From Terriglobus roseus (GTDB lineage Bacteria > Acidobacteriota > Terriglobia > Terriglobales > Acidobacteriaceae): 64,000 nt of DNA. Positions 61,577 to 64,000 of this stretch are shown here, piece by piece. The DNA lies in the NCBI RefSeq assembly GCF_900102185.1, contig NZ_LT629690.1:2170001-2234000 (forward strand). Direction: 5' to 3'. Under the pieces are notes generated by a model. The model ran no database searches and was not told where the DNA came from. It worked only from the letters and a program-made list of their open reading frames with translations. The translations under genes were made by a program, and so were the position numbers. How positions within the stretch are numbered: the first letter of the stretch is position 1; every line of letters starts with the position of its first letter.

Positions 61577-61638
61577 TTCTCTTTCCTGCGTCCCACTGCA
61601 CTGCTTTCGCGTCAAAGAACTGTTACAGTTTGAAAAGC

Positions 61639-62643
61639 GTGAGTCTTCTCCCCAGTGCGACTGCCAAACAGGTCTTTGACCTTGTGCGTGATGACCTTGC
61701 TGCCGTAGAGCGTGAGTTCAGCCGCCAGGCAGAGTCCGAAGTTGTGGTCATCCAGGACATTGCAGAATATCTGCTGGCAGGCGGAGGCAAACGCATCCGT
61801 CCGCTGCTGCTGTTGCTTGCGGCAAAGGCGCTCGGCTTCCAGGGCGAGAGTCGCATCCGCATGGGTGCCGTGGTCGAGATGTTGCACACCGCCACGCTGG
61901 TTCACGACGACATCATTGATGAAGCGAAGACCCGCCGCGGCAAAGCCAGCACCAACACCGTGTGGGGAGAAAGCAAGTGTGTCCTCGCGGGCGACTGGTT
62001 GTACATGCAGTCGTTCCAGACGGCTCTGGAAGAGCGCAACTTCCACGTGCTGGATCTGCTCATCGGGCTGACACAGCAGATGGTGGAAGGCGAGCTTCTG
62101 CAGATCCAAAAGCTGGGCCACCTGATCAACGAAGAAGAGTACTTCGACCTGATCTTCCGCAAGACCGCGATGCTGTTCAAGGTGAGCATGCAGCTTGGCG
62201 CTGCTCTCTCCGGAGCCAGTGACGAAGTAGAGCAGCAGCTTGGCGAATACGGCCGTAACCTTGGTCTGGCCTTCCAGATTGTCGATGACGTACTCGATAT
62301 CACCGGTGAAGAATCCACCATCGGCAAGCCCGCCGCCAGCGACCTGCGTGAAGGCAAGGCTACACTCGCCGTGATTCATGCGCTGGAACGTGGCACAGGC
62401 GCCGAACGCGAAGCCATCCGCACCGTGTTGGCCGATCGCAACTTCAGCCGCGTGAAGCACGCTACGATTCTGGAAATCCTGAAGCACCACGGATCACTGG
62501 AATACGCAATGGATGCAGCCCGCGCTTATGCGGAAGCAGCTCGCCAGTCCATCGTCGATCTCCCTGCTGCGAACAGTGAAGCCGCCAAGGCGTTACGCGC
62601 ATTGCAATGGGTCCCCGGCTACGTAACCGACCGCGACCGCTAA
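61639..62643 (+). CDS. Polyprenyl diphosphate synthase (trans, long chain)
   Basis: 334 residues. The first Asp-rich motif LVHDDIIDEAKTRRGK and second IVDDVLDITGE are intact, with GGGKRIRPLLLLLAAK near the N-terminus. Makes a long-chain isoprenoid diphosphate for quinones; chain length cannot be deduced, although small residues before the first motif (MLHTATL) fit long-chain enzymes. I take the GTG at 61639 as start because it gives a family-like N-terminus (MSLLPSATAKQVF); a TTG at 61540 opens the frame inside the yajQ terminator. Confidence 0.92.
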   Translation: MSLLPSATAKQVFDLVRDDLAAVEREFSRQAESEVVVIQDIAEYLLAGGGKRIRPLLLLLAAKALGFQGESRIRMGAVVEMLHTATLVHDDIIDEAKTRRGKASTNTVWGESKCVLAGDWLYMQSFQTALEERNFHVLDLLIGLTQQMVEGELLQIQKLGHLINEEEYFDLIFRKTAMLFKVSMQLGAALSGASDEVEQQLGEYGRNLGLAFQIVDDVLDITGEESTIGKPAASDLREGKATLAVIHALERGTGAEREAIRTVLADRNFSRVKHATILEILKHHGSLEYAMDAARAYAEAARQSIVDLPAANSEAAKALRALQWVPGYVTDRDR

Positions 62644-62663
62644 AACGAAAACTCCCCAAAACT

Positions 62664-62696
62664 AAAGGGTGTGCGAAGCTGTTTCGCACACCCTTT
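62664..62696. terminator. Strong bidirectional terminator
   Basis: A 14-bp stem (62664-62677 with 62683-62696), AAA at the left end and TTT at the right, followed by GTTCTTTAC. It separates the converging polyprenyl synthase and GH28 genes. Confidence 0.9.
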
Positions 62697-62701
62697 GTTC
62701 T

Positions 62702-64000
62702 TTACAGAGTCTTGCCGCTAGCGTCAGCAAACACCGCATCCTTCGCCGCTCTGCTCCAGCCCACGCGCACATCCTTAGCGTGACGGAAGTCGAAGGCGCT
62801 GGGCGTGGTGGGTGCGGTAATCGCGAAGAAGTCGGCCCTGTTCACCTCTTCCAACACAAAGGACGGACGTGCATCTGCCTTCACAGGCGCAATCTCTACA
62901 TGGCTCAGTTCCACGTTGTGGACGTGGCGCAGGAAGAAGCCCTGCGCAGGCATGGGGCCGAACATCTCGGGATCGGGATACTTTGCGATCTCTTCGGGTG
63001 GAACCAGCTTTGCCTTATCGGCGGTAGCACCGCCCTGATGCTGCATGTAGAAGTTGCTGATCTTCATATCGCGGATGGGAAAGTCCGGAATCCCCGAGAG
63101 AATGTTGCACAGATTCGACGTTGAGTTGTAGCTGGTGATGTTGTTCACCACAATGCGCTGCAGCGTGCCTGGCTTTGTCTCCGGCTTTGGCCCGCGTAGA
63201 CGTGCTCCCAAACGGAAGAAGAGTGGGCCGGCAAACAGATCGCGCATGGTGATGTTGGAGATAGCAATGTCTTCACACAACGCGCCGTCTTCGCTCTCAA
63301 GGCAAAGACTATGGCAACCGTCAAAAACACAGTTGGAGATGGTGATGTTCTTGAACCCACCGTTGGATTCGGTGCCACACTTGATGCGTCCGGTGCGATA
63401 GGTCTGAGGAGCATCTGCCGCGAAGTGTTTGTAGGTGCCATCCAGCACCGTTCCCAGCATGTAATCGCCAGTCACTGTGCAGCCAGTGATTGTGACGTTC
63501 TCCGTTGCGCGCGCGTAGCCCAACGCATAACTCGACTTCGGGCAGATGCCGTCATCCCACGGCGAATTCACTGTGCAGTTGGAGACGTGCACATTCTTAC
63601 AGCAATCGATGTCGATGCCATCGCGATCGGTGTCGATCAGCAAACCATCAATGACCAGATTGTCGACGCCTGTGAGCAGGAACCCGAAGTGGCCGCCCTT
63701 CAACAGACGAAACTCGCGAAAGGTGACATTGCGGCAGTTCTTCATCGCAATAGCCTTGTTGCCCACGCCCGCCTGCTCCGCTTTGTAAATCGGATAATCG
63801 CCACGAGCAGCGCGTGTTGCGCCGAAGGACAGCCCCTTGCCATAAATCAAACCAGGGCCGGTGATGGAGACATTCTCAATACCCTCGCCCCAGATCAACG
63901 AGTTGTGCCAGTGGTTGTGGCCGTAATCCTGGAACGGTTCAATCGCCGGATTCTGTGGCTCTGCAGCGTCATACGTGCCACCCATCTGTCCCGTAGTCTC
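62702..64000 (-). CDS. GH28-like parallel beta-helix glycosidase (partial, 5' end beyond window)
   Basis: 432 codons visible and still open at the right edge, so the true start and any signal peptide lie outside. Beta-helix repeats with N-V/I-x-I-x-x-C/N-x-V patterns run through the protein. GH28 active-site-like segments are visible: DTDRDGIDIDCC, SPWDDGICPKS and GTESNGGFKNITISN, with a His in GGHFGFLL. It probably cleaves pectin-type or other acidic plant polysaccharides after export. The opening GHNHWHNSLIWGEG is typical of the acidobacterial branch I have in mind, but the substrate remains uncertain. Confidence 0.85.
   Translation of the reverse strand, partial: ETTGQMGGTYDAAEPQNPAIEPFQDYGHNHWHNSLIWGEGIENVSITGPGLIYGKGLSFGATRAARGDYPIYKAEQAGVGNKAIAMKNCRNVTFREFRLLKGGHFGFLLTGVDNLVIDGLLIDTDRDGIDIDCCKNVHVSNCTVNSPWDDGICPKSSYALGYARATENVTITGCTVTGDYMLGTVLDGTYKHFAADAPQTYRTGRIKCGTESNGGFKNITISNCVFDGCHSLCLESEDGALCEDIAISNITMRDLFAGPLFFRLGARLRGPKPETKPGTLQRIVVNNITSYNSTSNLCNILSGIPDFPIRDMKISNFYMQHQGGATADKAKLVPPEEIAKYPDPEMFGPMPAQGFFLRHVHNVELSHVEIAPVKADARPSFVLEEVNRADFFAITAPTTPSAFDFRHAKDVRVGWSRAAKDAVFADASGKTL

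Noticed and set aside
61612-62490. 292-codon open frame antisense to the polyprenyl synthase
   Set aside because: His/Gln-rich translation without motifs, opposite intact Asp-rich motifs on the other strand.

Overview
The window looks like the chromosome of an acidobacterium of the Terriglobia type (Terriglobus, Granulicella or Edaphobacter-like). This is an inference from gene content and arrangement: a fused BcsA-BcsB cellulose synthase, a secretin ending in a cohesin-like domain beside tandem pseudopilins, a DUF4254 gene beside a heptosyltransferase, and a heptose-containing LPS pathway. Coding density is high. Genes sit in short same-strand runs separated by clear hairpin terminators. I see no insertion sequence, prophage, integrase, CRISPR array or rRNA operon.

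Layout. 1-4.4 kb: an MFS transporter with a possible GntR-type palindrome beyond its 3' end, then a DUF4410 / membrane protein / alpha-beta hydrolase run. 4.4-6.2 kb: a LuxR-type regulator with a degenerate receiver overlapping a PilZ gene, then engB. 6.2-10.8 kb: a secretin, two pseudopilins and two unknown genes, one resembling part of urocanase. 10.9-18.2 kb: smpB, pepA, a frameshifted receiver gene, argS and two polytopic membrane proteins. 18.2-31.9 kb: a cellulose operon transcribed leftward as bcsQ, bcsAB fusion, bcsZ, bcsC. 32.2 kb: tRNA-Lys(TTT), followed by a hairpin-rich spacer and a terminator-like element before bcsQ. 32.4-35.7 kb: hldE and a family 9 glycosyltransferase, divergent from DUF4254. 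35.8-40.4 kb: TPR protein, 2-hydroxyacid dehydrogenase, yvcK-like gene, GNAT and M16 peptidase. 40.5-43.7 kb: an EF-hand / ApbE-DUF2271 / PepSY run behind a promoter carrying two matching inverted repeats. 43.8-49.2 kb: lolA, a pilin, DUF3224, an OpuC/ProX-like ABC transporter and a P-loop kinase-like gene. 49.3-55.2 kb: gapA, dinB-like, pyrE, zinc ribbon, a nuclease-like orphan, mtnA, mscL with a zinc ribbon, and a CYCXC protein. 55.3-57.8 kb: hldD-gmhA-ROK kinase. 57.9-62.6 kb: metG, tatD, yajQ and a polyprenyl diphosphate synthase. 62.7 kb to the right edge: a GH28-like gene that runs off the window.

How the parts fit together. Envelope building dominates. gmhA, hldE and hldD give most of the ADP-L-glycero-D-manno-heptose pathway, and the family 9 glycosyltransferase is a likely user of the product; lolA serves outer-membrane lipoproteins. 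The bcs operon makes and exports cellulose, and its PilZ domain should respond to c-di-GMP. A second PilZ protein and a YajQ homologue are further possible c-di-GMP effectors. The remaining genes are mostly housekeeping: translation, ribosome assembly, pyrimidine and methionine salvage, glycolysis, isoprenoid chains and osmotic protection.

The least explained items are the operator-controlled EF-hand/flavinylation run, the secretin-pseudopilin operon with its two unknown genes, the degenerate receiver paired with PilZ, and the attenuator-like leader before the cellulose operon. A TACACT/TACAAT-type -10 box also recurs 6-8 nt before start codons, which suggests leaderless transcripts. All function calls come from reading motifs by eye; no database search was run.
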